A stretch of 15,223 bases of DNA from an uncultured Collinsella sp. (GTDB taxonomy: Bacteria; Actinomycetota; Coriobacteriia; Coriobacteriales; Coriobacteriaceae), in the NCBI GenBank assembly GCA_900548515.1, contig URKU01000043.1, forward strand, positions 1-15,223. Direction: 5' to 3'. The position numbers and the translations under genes are program-made. The notes below the pieces were generated by a model that did not search any database, was not told the origin of the DNA, and saw nothing but the letters and a program-made list of their open reading frames with translations. Of this stretch, positions 5,668 through 12,450 are shown one piece after another; the first letter of the stretch is position 1, and the number at the start of each line of letters is the position of its first letter.

Positions 5668-7515
5668 ATGTGCGGAATTGTCGGCTACACCGGCTCTGAT
5701 ATTGCAAAGAACATCCTGGTCACGGGCCTCAAGCGTATGGAGTATCGCGGCTATGACTCCTCGGGCGTCGCGCTCGAGGTGGGCGAGGGCGCCGCGGCGC
5801 ACCTCGACGTCATCCGCCGCGTGGGCAAGGTCGCGGGCCTGGAGAGCGAGCTTTCCAACATCGACAGCGACGCTACCTGCGGTATCGGCCACACCCGTTG
5901 GGCCACCCACGGCAAGCCCTCCGTCGTTAACGCTCACCCCCACACCAGCTGCGACGGTCGTATCGCCATCGTCCACAACGGCATCATCGAGAACTTCGCC
6001 GAGCTGCGCGAAGAGCTGGAGGGTCGCGGCCACCACTTTAAGAGCGAGACCGATACCGAGGTCTTCGCGCATCTGATCGAAGAGGCTTATGCCGAGACGC
6101 ACGACCTGATGGCCTCCGTGCGCGAGGCGTGCACCCACGTGGTCGGTGCCTATGGTCTGGCCGCCGTGTGCGCTGACGAGCCCGGCGTGATCGCCGTGGC
6201 CCGCAAGGATTCCCCGATCGTGGTCGGTGTGGGCGAAACCGGCTCCTATGTTGCTTCCGATGTCATCGCGCTCATCGACGCCACCCGCGATGTCGTGGTG
6301 CTCGAGGACGGTCAGTTTGCCAAGCTCACGCCCGCAGGCGTCGAGTACACCGACGAGGCCGGCAATGTTATCGAGCCCAAGGTCACCCACATCGACTGGG
6401 ACCTGGACATGGCAGAAAAGGGCGGTTATCCCGACTTTATGCTCAAGGAAATCCACGAGCAGCCGCGCGTCGTGCGCGACACGCTGGTTGGTCGTATGAC
6501 GCCGGCCGGCGAGCTCGACATTGACGAGCTGGGCCTTTCGCTCGAGGAACTCAACGATATCGACCGCGTCTACGTGATCGCTTGCGGCACCAGCTATCAC
6601 GCTGGCCTCATTGCCAAGAATCTCATTGAGGGCTGGGCTCGCATCCCCACCGAGGTGGAGGCGGCCAGCGAGTTCCGCTATCGCAACCCCATCATCACGC
6701 CGACGACGCTCGTCGTGGCCGTGTCCCAGTCGGGCGAGACGGCCGACACTCTCGCCGCCATCCGCGATGCGCGCATCAAGGGTGCCAAGGTCTTCGGCAT
6801 CACCAACGTGGTGGGCAGCCCCGTGGCGCGTGAGAGCGACGGCGTCATCTACACCAAGGCCAACAAGGAGATCGCGGTCGCCTCGACCAAGAGCTTCATC
6901 GGCCAGGTTGTGAGCCTGACGCTGCTGGCCCTGCTGCTGGCGCAGGTCAAGTACCGCTTGACCACCAAGCAGGCGCGCATGCTGTTCCGCGAGCTTTCCG
7001 ATACGGCCGAGCAGATCCAGTGGATTTTGGATACCCAAACCGAGGCCGTTCATGAGGCCGCCCTGCTGTGCAAGGACGCGCAGTCCGCACTGTTTGTGGG
7101 TCGCGGCATGGGTGCCGCTATTTCCTACGAGGGCGCGCTCAAGCTCAAAGAGGTCAGCTACCTGCACGCCGAGGCATATGCCGCCGGTGAGATGAAGCAC
7201 GGCCCCATTGCCCTGATCGACCTGGGCTTCCCTGTCATCGCTGTGGCCACCAAGAGTGCCACCTACGACAAGACCGTGTCGAACCTTATGGAGTGCAAGG
7301 CGCGCGGTGCCAAGGTCATCGTCGTTGCCACCGAGGGCGACGAGGAGATCAACAAGATTGCCGACTGCATCATCCGCGTGCCGGCAGTCCGCGACGTGTT
7401 CAGCCCCATCACGGCGAGTGTCCCGCTGCAGCTGCTCGCCCGCGAGGTCGCCATCCTGCGCGGCTGCGACGTCGACCAGCCCCGCAACCTGGCGAAAAGC
7501 GTCACGGTCGAGTAG
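5668..7515 (+). CDS. glmS: Glutamine--fructose-6-phosphate aminotransferase (isomerizing)
   Basis: A 615-aa cytoplasmic enzyme making glucosamine-6-phosphate from fructose-6-phosphate and glutamine, the entry to UDP-GlcNAc and peptidoglycan. The N-terminal glutamine amidotransferase starts MCGIVGYTG; Cys2 becomes the N-terminal nucleophile after Met removal, which fixes the start at 5668 (AAGGGA upstream). Other amidotransferase marks are GHTRWATHG and HNGIIENF. Two SIS sugar-isomerase domains follow, with CGTSYHAG at 306, SQSGETADT at 353 and EAYAAGEMKHGP at ~502. The C-terminus ends LAKSVTVE with the conserved Lys610. Length matches the family (~600-615). Codon use is strongly biased to C/G-ending codons, suggesting high expression. 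It has its own terminator and no glmS ribozyme-like leader that I can see. Confidence 0.98.
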   Translation: MCGIVGYTGSDIAKNILVTGLKRMEYRGYDSSGVALEVGEGAAAHLDVIRRVGKVAGLESELSNIDSDATCGIGHTRWATHGKPSVVNAHPHTSCDGRIAIVHNGIIENFAELREELEGRGHHFKSETDTEVFAHLIEEAYAETHDLMASVREACTHVVGAYGLAAVCADEPGVIAVARKDSPIVVGVGETGSYVASDVIALIDATRDVVVLEDGQFAKLTPAGVEYTDEAGNVIEPKVTHIDWDLDMAEKGGYPDFMLKEIHEQPRVVRDTLVGRMTPAGELDIDELGLSLEELNDIDRVYVIACGTSYHAGLIAKNLIEGWARIPTEVEAASEFRYRNPIITPTTLVVAVSQSGETADTLAAIRDARIKGAKVFGITNVVGSPVARESDGVIYTKANKEIAVASTKSFIGQVVSLTLLALLLAQVKYRLTTKQARMLFRELSDTAEQIQWILDTQTEAVHEAALLCKDAQSALFVGRGMGAAISYEGALKLKEVSYLHAEAYAAGEMKHGPIALIDLGFPVIAVATKSATYDKTVSNLMECKARGAKVIVVATEGDEEINKIADCIIRVPAVRDVFSPITASVPLQLLAREVAILRGCDVDQPRNLAKSVTVE

Positions 7516-7538
7516 TTGGTTCCGCCATTCTGGCGACC

Positions 7539-7572
7539 AAGGCCCGGCTCCGTTGCAGCGGAGCCGGGCCTT
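7539..7572 (+). terminator. Intrinsic terminator of glmS
   Basis: A perfect stem of AAGGCCCGGCTCCG (7539-7552) with CGGAGCCGGGCCTT (7559-7572), a 6-base loop, followed by GTTT. It lies 23 bases after the glmS stop. The T-tract is short but the stem is very stable. Confidence 0.88.
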
Positions 7573-7578
7573 GTTTCA

Positions 7579-7629
7579 TTTGCCCAGATAAAACCTGCCA
7601 AAATGAACCTGTCCCTATTTGGCAGGTTA
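7579..7629 (+). repeat. Hairpin repeat family 1, copy 4
   Basis: Same orientation as copies 1 and 2. The core differs slightly (TGAACCTGTCCC) and the right arm is ATTTGGCAGGTTA. It sits between the convergent glmS and GntR genes, and its last three bases (TTA) are the stop codon of the GntR gene on the minus strand. Confidence 0.85.
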
Positions 7630-8328
7630 GCGGAGCTTGCTGGTCTCGAAGTACTCGGGGAACTGGTCCAGAACCTCGGTCTGGTTGCGGAACATCATAT
7701 GCAGGTGCTTGCTGACCAAAAAGCTCGCTTCGATGGGGTCGCGACCGGCGATAGCGCGGCGAATCTGCTTGTGCTCGTTCACGATGTCCTGATTGTCGAG
7801 AACCTGCGTGGCGGCGCGCAGCCAGCGGAAGCGCTCCAGGTCGGCATTGGTCTCTTCGAGCCACGACCACACGGTGCTGCGACATGCGATGCTAAAAATC
7901 ATGTGATGCATGAGGTTGTCGCTCAAAAAGAAGCCGATGCGATCCTCTTCGGCCATGGCCTTTTCCTGCAGCACGATGGCGCGGTCGAGCTGCTCGATGC
8001 CGGCCGACGTGGCGCGCGCACAGCACTCCACAATCACCTGCTTTTCCAGATGCTCGCGGATGTAACAGGCACTCTCGGCAAGGGTGAGGTTGATGGGCGA
8101 GACGTAGGTACCGCTCTGGGGCACGGTGCGCACCAGGCCTTCCTGCGCCAAACGAACCAAAGCCTCGCGCACAGGGGTGCGCCCCATATCTAGGTCGTCG
8201 CAAAGTTGCTTGACGCCCAGCTTTTCGCCCGGCTTGTAGTCCAGGTAGACGATTTTGCGTCGAATGGTGTGGTAGGACTGGTCCTGTAGGCTCGTTTCCT
8301 GCTCGCCGACGTGCATCGATTCTTCCAT
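7627..8328 (-). CDS. GntR-family regulator, FadR/FCD subfamily
   Basis: A 233-aa protein. An N-terminal winged helix (~14-82) contains LGVKQLCDDLDMGRTPVREAL, with the wing VPQSGTYVSP. The C-terminal FCD domain is all-helical; DNLMHHMIF, NEHKQI and SKHLHMM supply Asp and His residues at the usual metal/ligand positions. I prefer the ATG at 8328: GAGG lies just upstream, and the codons of the longer version to 8358 (ATA, CGA, TTG) are unlike the rest of the gene. The longer 243-aa form remains possible. FCD regulators usually sense small carboxylates. It is divergent from the YeiH-type gene, which is its likeliest target. The stop codon is supplied by the family 1 repeat. Confidence 0.92.
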   Translation of the reverse strand: MEESMHVGEQETSLQDQSYHTIRRKIVYLDYKPGEKLGVKQLCDDLDMGRTPVREALVRLAQEGLVRTVPQSGTYVSPINLTLAESACYIREHLEKQVIVECCARATSAGIEQLDRAIVLQEKAMAEEDRIGFFLSDNLMHHMIFSIACRSTVWSWLEETNADLERFRWLRAATQVLDNQDIVNEHKQIRRAIAGRDPIEASFLVSKHLHMMFRNQTEVLDQFPEYFETSKLR

Positions 8329-8370
8329 AGCGCCTCGCAACTGTTCTATCAAACTCATATGTCAGTTGTT

Positions 8371-8407
8371 AATTATGCCGCGAATCAGCTCTCCGCGGTG
8401 GGCAATT
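8371..8407. promoter_or_regulatory. Imperfect inverted repeat in the gntR/yeiH divergent spacer
   Basis: CCGCG (8378-8382) and CGCGG (8394-8398) are complementary, with AATT at both outer ends (8371-8374 and 8404-8407). It lies between the two divergent genes, where a GntR operator would be expected. A possible -10 for the plus-strand gene is TATCAT at 8477-8482, without a good -35. No convincing TNGTNNNACNA-type site was found, so this is tentative. Confidence 0.25.
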
Positions 8408-8521
8408 CGGCTGTTGCCTGAGAACTATTGCGGCATCTTAGTCTGTGTTTGCGCAAGGCTGTGCTCAATGTTGCCGTATCATAAGCCGTCGCAAACGTGA
8501 AATAGAAAGAAGGAATCCCAT

Positions 8522-9556
8522 ATGCAACTGGCAAATATCGTTCGCGAGCGCTGGAAAGGCGTCTTGTTCTGCCTGATCATTGCCATTCCCGCGACGTTGC
8601 TCGGCAAACAAATTGAGGTGGTCGGCGGTCCGGTATTTGCCATCCTCTTTGGCATGGTCCTGGCGCTCGTCTTTCCCAGGAAGCGTCGCGAACAGCTCGC
8701 CGCCGGCGTCACCTATACGTCCAAAAAAGTCTTGCAGTACGCGGTTATCCTGCTTGGCTTTGGCATGAACCTCTCCCAGATTCTGTCCAAGGGCGCCCAG
8801 TCGCTGCCGATTATCGTGGCGACGATCTCGACCTCGCTTGTCATCGCCTTTGTGCTCTGCCGCGTCATGAACGTACCGGGTAAGATCGCGACGCTTGTGG
8901 GTGTGGGTTCGTCGATTTGCGGCGGTTCGGCCATCGCTGCGACCGCGCCCGTCATCGATGCCGACGATCGCGAGATTGCCCAGGCCATTTCGGTCATCTT
9001 CCTGTTTAACGTTATCGCGGCGCTCGTGTTTCCGACGCTCGGCGGCATGCTCGGGCTGACCAACGAGGGCTTTGGCCTGTTTGCCGGCACCGCCATCAAC
9101 GACACCTCGTCGGTAACGGCTGCGGCGAGCGCCTGGGACAGCATGCATCCCGGCGCCAATGTGCTCGAGAGCGCCACAGTGGTCAAGCTCACCAGGACGC
9201 TGGCCATTATTCCCATCACGCTGGTCCTCGCATGCTGGCAGATGCATCTGGCACGCAAGGCCGGCGGTGACGCCAAACGCACGTTCTCGCTTAAACGTGC
9301 GTTTCCCATGTTTGTGCTGTTCTTTGTGCTGGCGAGCGTGATCACCACGGTGCTTCAGCTTCCCGCGTCCATCACGGCGCCCATCAAGGAGCTGTCGAAG
9401 TTCTTTATTGTGATGGCCATGGCGGCTATTGGTTTTAATACCGATATCGTCGAGCTGGTCAAAAAGGGCGGCAAGCCCATCGCGTTGGGCTTTTGCTGCT
9501 GGATTGGCATTGCGTGCATGAGTTTGGGAATGCAGCACGTGCTGGGAATCTGGTAG
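8522..9556 (+). CDS. YeiH/UPF0324-family putative sulfate exporter
   Basis: A 344-aa integral membrane protein of the COG2855 family. About ten hydrophobic segments run through it, with the family blocks LLGFGMNLSQIL (~77-88), VGVGSSICGGSAIAATAPVI (~126-145) and FAGTAINDTSSVTAAA (~180-195). Family members are annotated as putative sulfate exporters, largely by inference. The ATG at 8522 has AAGGAA eight bases upstream. It is divergent from a GntR/FCD regulator, an arrangement that usually means control by that neighbour. The substrate is not proven; some relatives sit near sulfonate or LysR-type genes, none of which is seen here. Confidence 0.88.
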   Translation: MQLANIVRERWKGVLFCLIIAIPATLLGKQIEVVGGPVFAILFGMVLALVFPRKRREQLAAGVTYTSKKVLQYAVILLGFGMNLSQILSKGAQSLPIIVATISTSLVIAFVLCRVMNVPGKIATLVGVGSSICGGSAIAATAPVIDADDREIAQAISVIFLFNVIAALVFPTLGGMLGLTNEGFGLFAGTAINDTSSVTAAASAWDSMHPGANVLESATVVKLTRTLAIIPITLVLACWQMHLARKAGGDAKRTFSLKRAFPMFVLFFVLASVITTVLQLPASITAPIKELSKFFIVMAMAAIGFNTDIVELVKKGGKPIALGFCCWIGIACMSLGMQHVLGIW

Positions 9557-9602
9557 AGAAGTAGCTTATTCGCGTGCTGGCTGCCGGTGAGCGCAAGCCT
9601 TC

Positions 9603-9697
9603 GGTGGAGCGATAGGAGCTCTTGCGGGTATGGCTTGTCCGCAGGTTTATAAGTCCCGAAGAGCTCTTATCGCCCCGCCAGGATGGCGATGCGGGGC
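9603..9697 (+). promoter_or_regulatory. Two mutually exclusive hairpins upstream of the NtrC-like gene
   Basis: Hairpin one: GGTGG and GCGATAGGAGCTCTT (9603-9623) pair with AAGAGCTCTTATCGC and CCGCC (9659-9679). That is about 20 bp with one A/C mismatch and two wobbles, and a GCGG/CCGC hairpin lies in the loop. Hairpin two: GCCCCGC (9672-9678) pairs with GCGGGGC (9691-9697). Both use 9672-9678, so only one can form at a time. No T-tract follows either. Whether this is a 3' end for the yeiH-type transcript or a leader switch for the next gene is undecided. Confidence 0.5.
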
Positions 9698-9731
9698 AAC
9701 ACCTATACTCGCAGGACGGCGCTTTCTGCCC

Positions 9732-9786
9732 TATAGTGTTTGGTGAGCAATATCGTTCAATTTTGAAACACTCGGTCGTGCGACCG
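9732..9786 (+). promoter_or_regulatory. Inverted repeats around a candidate promoter of the NtrC-like gene
   Basis: TATAGT (9732-9737) is a possible -10. It overlaps AGTGTTT (9735-9741), which is repeated inverted as AAACACT (9766-9772). Just after lies the dyad CGGTCG/CGACCG (9773-9778 and 9781-9786). A Fis-type DNA-binding protein encoded downstream could bind such sites, but this is inference. No good -35 is visible. Confidence 0.3.
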
Positions 9787-9822
9787 TCGGCGGTTGCACG
9801 TCGCCGCGGACAGGGGCAAATC

Positions 9823-11040
9823 ATGGATAGCAATGCTAAGCTGAACATCTTGACCGATGCCCTAGCTGCTGCCGGGGCCTCGGCATTGGCAATCGATGCG
9901 CGTGGGGACGTCGCGATCTCGACCATGAATGACGCGGCGCTTGAGCGGGATGTGGCGGCTTTTGTCGCTGAGCGTCTCGACCGTATAGGAGACGGCGCGC
10001 GTCTGGTTATGGGGCGTGAGGGTACGCGCCTGAGCCTGACCGTTCGCCCCACCGACAAAGAGGGCGGGAGGCTTTGGGTCGTTGTGGTCCGCGAGGTGCG
10101 CGGTGCCGCGGCGCATGCGGGCATCGAGTGGCTCAACGCCGACGAAGTTGAGGTCCGCTATGAATCGAGCGCGTACGGCATCGTTGAGGGGGCGGCCTCG
10201 GTGGCTGTACCGGTTACCGAGAGCTATGCGCGCGGCGTGCCCCTTATGCTCGAGGGCGAGCTGGGAGCGGGTCAGGTCGAGATTGCCAAGCGCCTCTATC
10301 TGGATGGCCCTTTTGTCGATCAGCCCTTTGTTTCCGTCGCGCTCGATGAACTCACCGATCGCGGTTGGCGCCATGTGCTCAAAAGCTCCGAATCGCCGCT
10401 GTTCCAAACGGGGCTGACCCTTTGCATTGAGGGCTGGAATGCGGTTGGCCCCCAGCGCCTCCGCGAGCTGGTCTCCACGATGACCGACACCGCGTTGGCG
10501 ACGCGCTGCCATGTGGTGCTGACGGCGAATGACATGCCGGGCGGCGGCGAAAGTGATCAAGCCGCCTTTGTGACCGAGCGCTTCGCCTGTGCGGTGAGCG
10601 TCGCGCCGGCAATCGCCGAGCAGGGAGCCGCGTCGACGAAGGTCGCGCGCTATTTGGAATATCTCGCTGATGCATTTGGGACGGCAGCGCCCACGCTGTC
10701 TGCCGCGGCGACGAAGACGCTCGATGCTTACCGCTGGCCGCGCAACTATCTGCAGCTCCGCGAGGTCTCGGAACGACTGTATATATTGGTGGGGACGGGC
10801 ACGGTGGACCGCGCTGTGGCGGAGGAAGTGTTCGCCCAAGAGGACGTGATTAAGACCGCAACCTTTGGCGCCCCGACGCTTGAAAGTGACCTGTATATCC
10901 TGCGACCGCTGGCCGATACCGAGCGAGATATCGCGCATCTGGTTGTAGACCATCTCCACGGCAACCGAACCCGTGCGGCGGAGGTGCTGGGCATAAGCCG
11001 TACAACGCTGTGGCGCTTGCTGAAGGACGATGACCGTTGA
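9823..11040 (+). CDS. Degenerate NtrC/TyrR-like regulator with inactive AAA+ domain and Fis-type HTH
   Basis: A 405-aa protein. Residues 1-~130 are an unrecognised N-terminal domain. Residues ~131-320 align by eye with the sigma54-activator AAA+ module. GELGAGQ (145-151) stands where Walker A GExGxGK should be, with Gln151 replacing the lysine. TLCIEGWNAV (199-208) replaces the Walker B LFLDE. HVVLTAND (230-237) and DAYRWPRNYLQLREVSERL (301-319) match the family's later motifs. The segment that normally carries GAFTGA is missing. A Fis-type helix-turn-helix, NRTRAAEVLGISRTTLWRLL (381-400), ends the protein. It therefore probably binds DNA without ATP hydrolysis or sigma54. The ATG at 9823 is chosen for its AGGGGC site; upstream in-frame sequence overlaps the leader structures and looks non-coding. 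Confidence 0.85.
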   Translation: MDSNAKLNILTDALAAAGASALAIDARGDVAISTMNDAALERDVAAFVAERLDRIGDGARLVMGREGTRLSLTVRPTDKEGGRLWVVVVREVRGAAAHAGIEWLNADEVEVRYESSAYGIVEGAASVAVPVTESYARGVPLMLEGELGAGQVEIAKRLYLDGPFVDQPFVSVALDELTDRGWRHVLKSSESPLFQTGLTLCIEGWNAVGPQRLRELVSTMTDTALATRCHVVLTANDMPGGGESDQAAFVTERFACAVSVAPAIAEQGAASTKVARYLEYLADAFGTAAPTLSAAATKTLDAYRWPRNYLQLREVSERLYILVGTGTVDRAVAEEVFAQEDVIKTATFGAPTLESDLYILRPLADTERDIAHLVVDHLHGNRTRAAEVLGISRTTLWRLLKDDDR

Positions 11041-11051
11041 GCGAGGCGCCC

Positions 11052-11080
11052 GTGACCGCACGCGACGCGTGTGCTACAGT
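11052..11080 (+). promoter_or_regulatory. Candidate promoter of the single-pass membrane protein gene
   Basis: GTGACC (11052-11057) and TACAGT (11075-11080) are separated by 17 bp. Transcription would start near 11087, about 38 bases before the chosen start codon. Confidence 0.5.
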
Positions 11081-11124
11081 CCAAAGCGTTATTGTTTCGA
11101 TTTGGTTACGGCGTGCGAGGGCAT

Positions 11125-11700
11125 ATGGCTGAGACTTCAAAACCGAGCCGCAGAAGGCGGAGTGCCGCGCCGGTCAACCGACGCACAACATCGGTGACGT
11201 GGGGCAAACACGCCTCGGGGTTTGATGGCTCGTTCAAGCGCACTAAATACGGCTATCCTTCGGCAAGCGCCCGCTTGGCAATGCAGGCAGAGTCCTCGCT
11301 GTGGGGCCGCAAACGCGTGGTGGGCTCAAAGCTCAAGCACGACGGAACGCTCGGCTACATCAGCCGCGGGGCGGCTCGCCGCAGCGGGCTCAATCCCGCC
11401 GGCTGGCATCGCTACGTGCCGATCGTGGCCGCCGTTGCAGTGATCGTCATCGCGCTCGCTGCGCTCGGATATGCCGGCGGTGGCGCCAACTTGGACGCAA
11501 TGTTTAAATCGCCCGAGCTCGCGCATGTAGGTACAGAAGTTGTCGAGGGCGCTCAGGCCCAGACGAGCGTCGCGCCCCAGCGCGGTATCGTTGCGGCGGC
11601 CTCCACCATCGCCGATGTGCAAAAGGACGAAGACAAGCAAGGCGACGACGTCGATGCGAATCAGACGAGCGAAACGGCAATAACTCCATCGGCGGGATAA
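11125..11700 (+). CDS. Single-pass membrane protein of unknown function
   Basis: A 191-aa protein I do not recognise. Residues 1-97 are very basic (SRRRR near residues 8-12, then many Lys/Arg) and predicted cytoplasmic. One hydrophobic helix spans ~98-117 (VPIVAAVAVIVIALAALGY). About 70 residues follow outside, turning acidic near the end (KDEDKQGDDVD). The basic side flanking the helix supports an N-in, C-out topology. There is no signal-peptidase site or lipobox. The ATG at 11125 has GAGGG just upstream and fits the promoter at 11052-11080; an earlier ATG at 11071 overlaps that promoter. It is a single gene between the NtrC-like regulator and a convergent nitroreductase. Function cannot be inferred. 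Confidence 0.8.
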   Translation: MAETSKPSRRRRSAAPVNRRTTSVTWGKHASGFDGSFKRTKYGYPSASARLAMQAESSLWGRKRVVGSKLKHDGTLGYISRGAARRSGLNPAGWHRYVPIVAAVAVIVIALAALGYAGGGANLDAMFKSPELAHVGTEVVEGAQAQTSVAPQRGIVAAASTIADVQKDEDKQGDDVDANQTSETAITPSAG

Positions 11701-11710
11701 GTTGCGAGTG

Positions 11711-11747
11711 GGGCAGCTAATTTGGGACGGGGCTTTTTTAGCTGCCC
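11711..11747. repeat. Stem-loop after the membrane protein gene, loop related to the hairpin repeats
   Basis: GGGCAGCTAA (11711-11720) pairs perfectly with TTAGCTGCCC (11738-11747), ten bases after the stop codon. The 17-base loop contains GGGACGGGG, close to the GGGACAGG seen on the minus strand of the family 1 repeats. There is no T-tract after the stem. It may act as a transcript end or be a third member of the hairpin-repeat group. Confidence 0.5.
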
Positions 11748-11799
11748 AAGACAGTGGCTCATTCGATGTCAGTCGCCAAAAGCGAGCGAGCCGCATTTG

Positions 11800-11871
11800 C
11801 GCCAAGGTGACGTGAAATGAGAGGGCGCTGACCTTCTGGTCGCGCCCTCGAAATTGAACGTCAGATTGGCG
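11800..11871. repeat. Covarying structured element, copy B
   Basis: Same 72-bp architecture as 2305-2376. The outer stem is CGCCAA (11800-11805) with TTGGCG (11866-11871). A GG/GA internal loop comes next, then TGACGT (11808-11813) with ACGTCA (11858-11863). The inner stem GAGGGCGC/GCGCCCTC (11821-11828 and 11842-11849) is followed by a bulged T, GACC/GGTC and a TTCT loop. Relative to copy A, the outer-stem G-C becomes C-G and T/G becomes C-G, and the inner-stem C-G becomes A-T. After both copies comes a shared GCCCGCGCAGCG (2385-2396; 11880-11891), then a hairpin and a minus-strand stop codon. Confidence 0.75.
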
Positions 11872-11900
11872 TGAATGCGGCCCGCGCAGCGTCAACGAGC

Positions 11901-11922
11901 CCGCCGTTCGGTAGAATGGCGG
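11901..11922 (-). terminator. Hairpin after the nitroreductase stop codon
   Basis: CCGCCGTTC (11901-11909) pairs with GAATGGCGG (11914-11922), with one G/T wobble, six bases beyond the minus-strand stop. No T-tract follows. It corresponds in position to the 2404-2430 hairpin next to element A, but with an unrelated stem sequence. Confidence 0.45.
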
Positions 11923-11928
11923 AACTAA

Positions 11929-12450
11929 TTACCTTACGTAGACCACGTTGTCGCGGCGGGGTTTGGGCTCGGGCAGCGTGTCCTCGGCATAGCCCAGAAT
12001 GCAGTGACCGACACCGCGCAGGCTGCCGTCGGCGGGTAGACCCCAACTGGCCAGTAGCTCCAGGCCCTCGGGCGAATCGAAAACCTCGTGGGCGCGATGA
12101 ATCCAGCACGAATCAACGCCCAGCGCATAGGCAGCGTTGAGCAGGTTGCCCATGGCGAGCGAGCCGTCTTCCAGATGTGTGGGCACGCTGCGGTCAACCA
12201 GCACCACCACAACGGTCTTGGCGCCATAGAAGGGGTCGCTGTTGCTGCCCATGACTTGCGCGTTGAGCTGCGAGAGACGCTCGACGGTCGCGGGGTCGGT
12301 GACGGCGACAAACGTCACCGGCTGGCGGCCCATGCCGCTCGGTGCATATTGGCCGGCTTCGATAATACGTGCAAGCTTTTCGGCCTCGACGGGACGATCG
12401 CTGTAGTTGCGGCAGCTGCGGCGGTGAATGAGTGCTTCGATAGTCTCCAT
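11929..12450 (-). CDS. Nitroreductase-family FMN-dependent oxidoreductase
   Basis: A 173-aa protein of the NADH/NADPH- and FMN-dependent nitroreductase fold. The FMN phosphate-binding HRRSCRNYSDRPV is at residues 9-21, followed by EAGQYAPSGMGRQPVTF (31-47). The middle has the conserved helix AMGNLLNAAYALGVDSCWI (99-117), and GHCILGYAED (148-157) lies near the end. Such enzymes are soluble homodimers that reduce nitro groups, quinones or flavins with NAD(P)H; the native substrate is not evident. The start at 12450 has a strong AAGGAGA site five bases upstream. An upstream in-frame ATG at 12546 lacks one. It stands alone, convergent with the membrane protein gene. Confidence 0.93.
   Translation of the reverse strand: METIEALIHRRSCRNYSDRPVEAEKLARIIEAGQYAPSGMGRQPVTFVAVTDPATVERLSQLNAQVMGSNSDPFYGAKTVVVVLVDRSVPTHLEDGSLAMGNLLNAAYALGVDSCWIHRAHEVFDSPEGLELLASWGLPADGSLRGVGHCILGYAEDTLPEPKPRRDNVVYVR

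Noticed and set aside
5428..7200. 590-codon open frame on the minus strand opposite glmS
   Set aside because: It mirrors glmS, one of the most conserved genes here, whose C/G-ending codons suppress antisense stops. The translation is His/Asp/Gly-rich with no recognisable domain, and it overlaps the repeats at its end.
8465..9538. 357-codon open frame opposite the YeiH-type gene
   Set aside because: Antisense shadow rich in Arg/His/Asp, as expected opposite a hydrophobic membrane protein.
9622..9822. N-terminal extension of the NtrC-like protein (67 residues)
   Set aside because: It would overlap the long hairpins and candidate promoter, has no ribosome site, and its codon use is unlike the gene. 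The ATG at 9823 has a proper site.
9862..11061. 399-codon open frame opposite the NtrC-like gene
   Set aside because: Arg-rich antisense translation; the plus-strand frame has family motifs.
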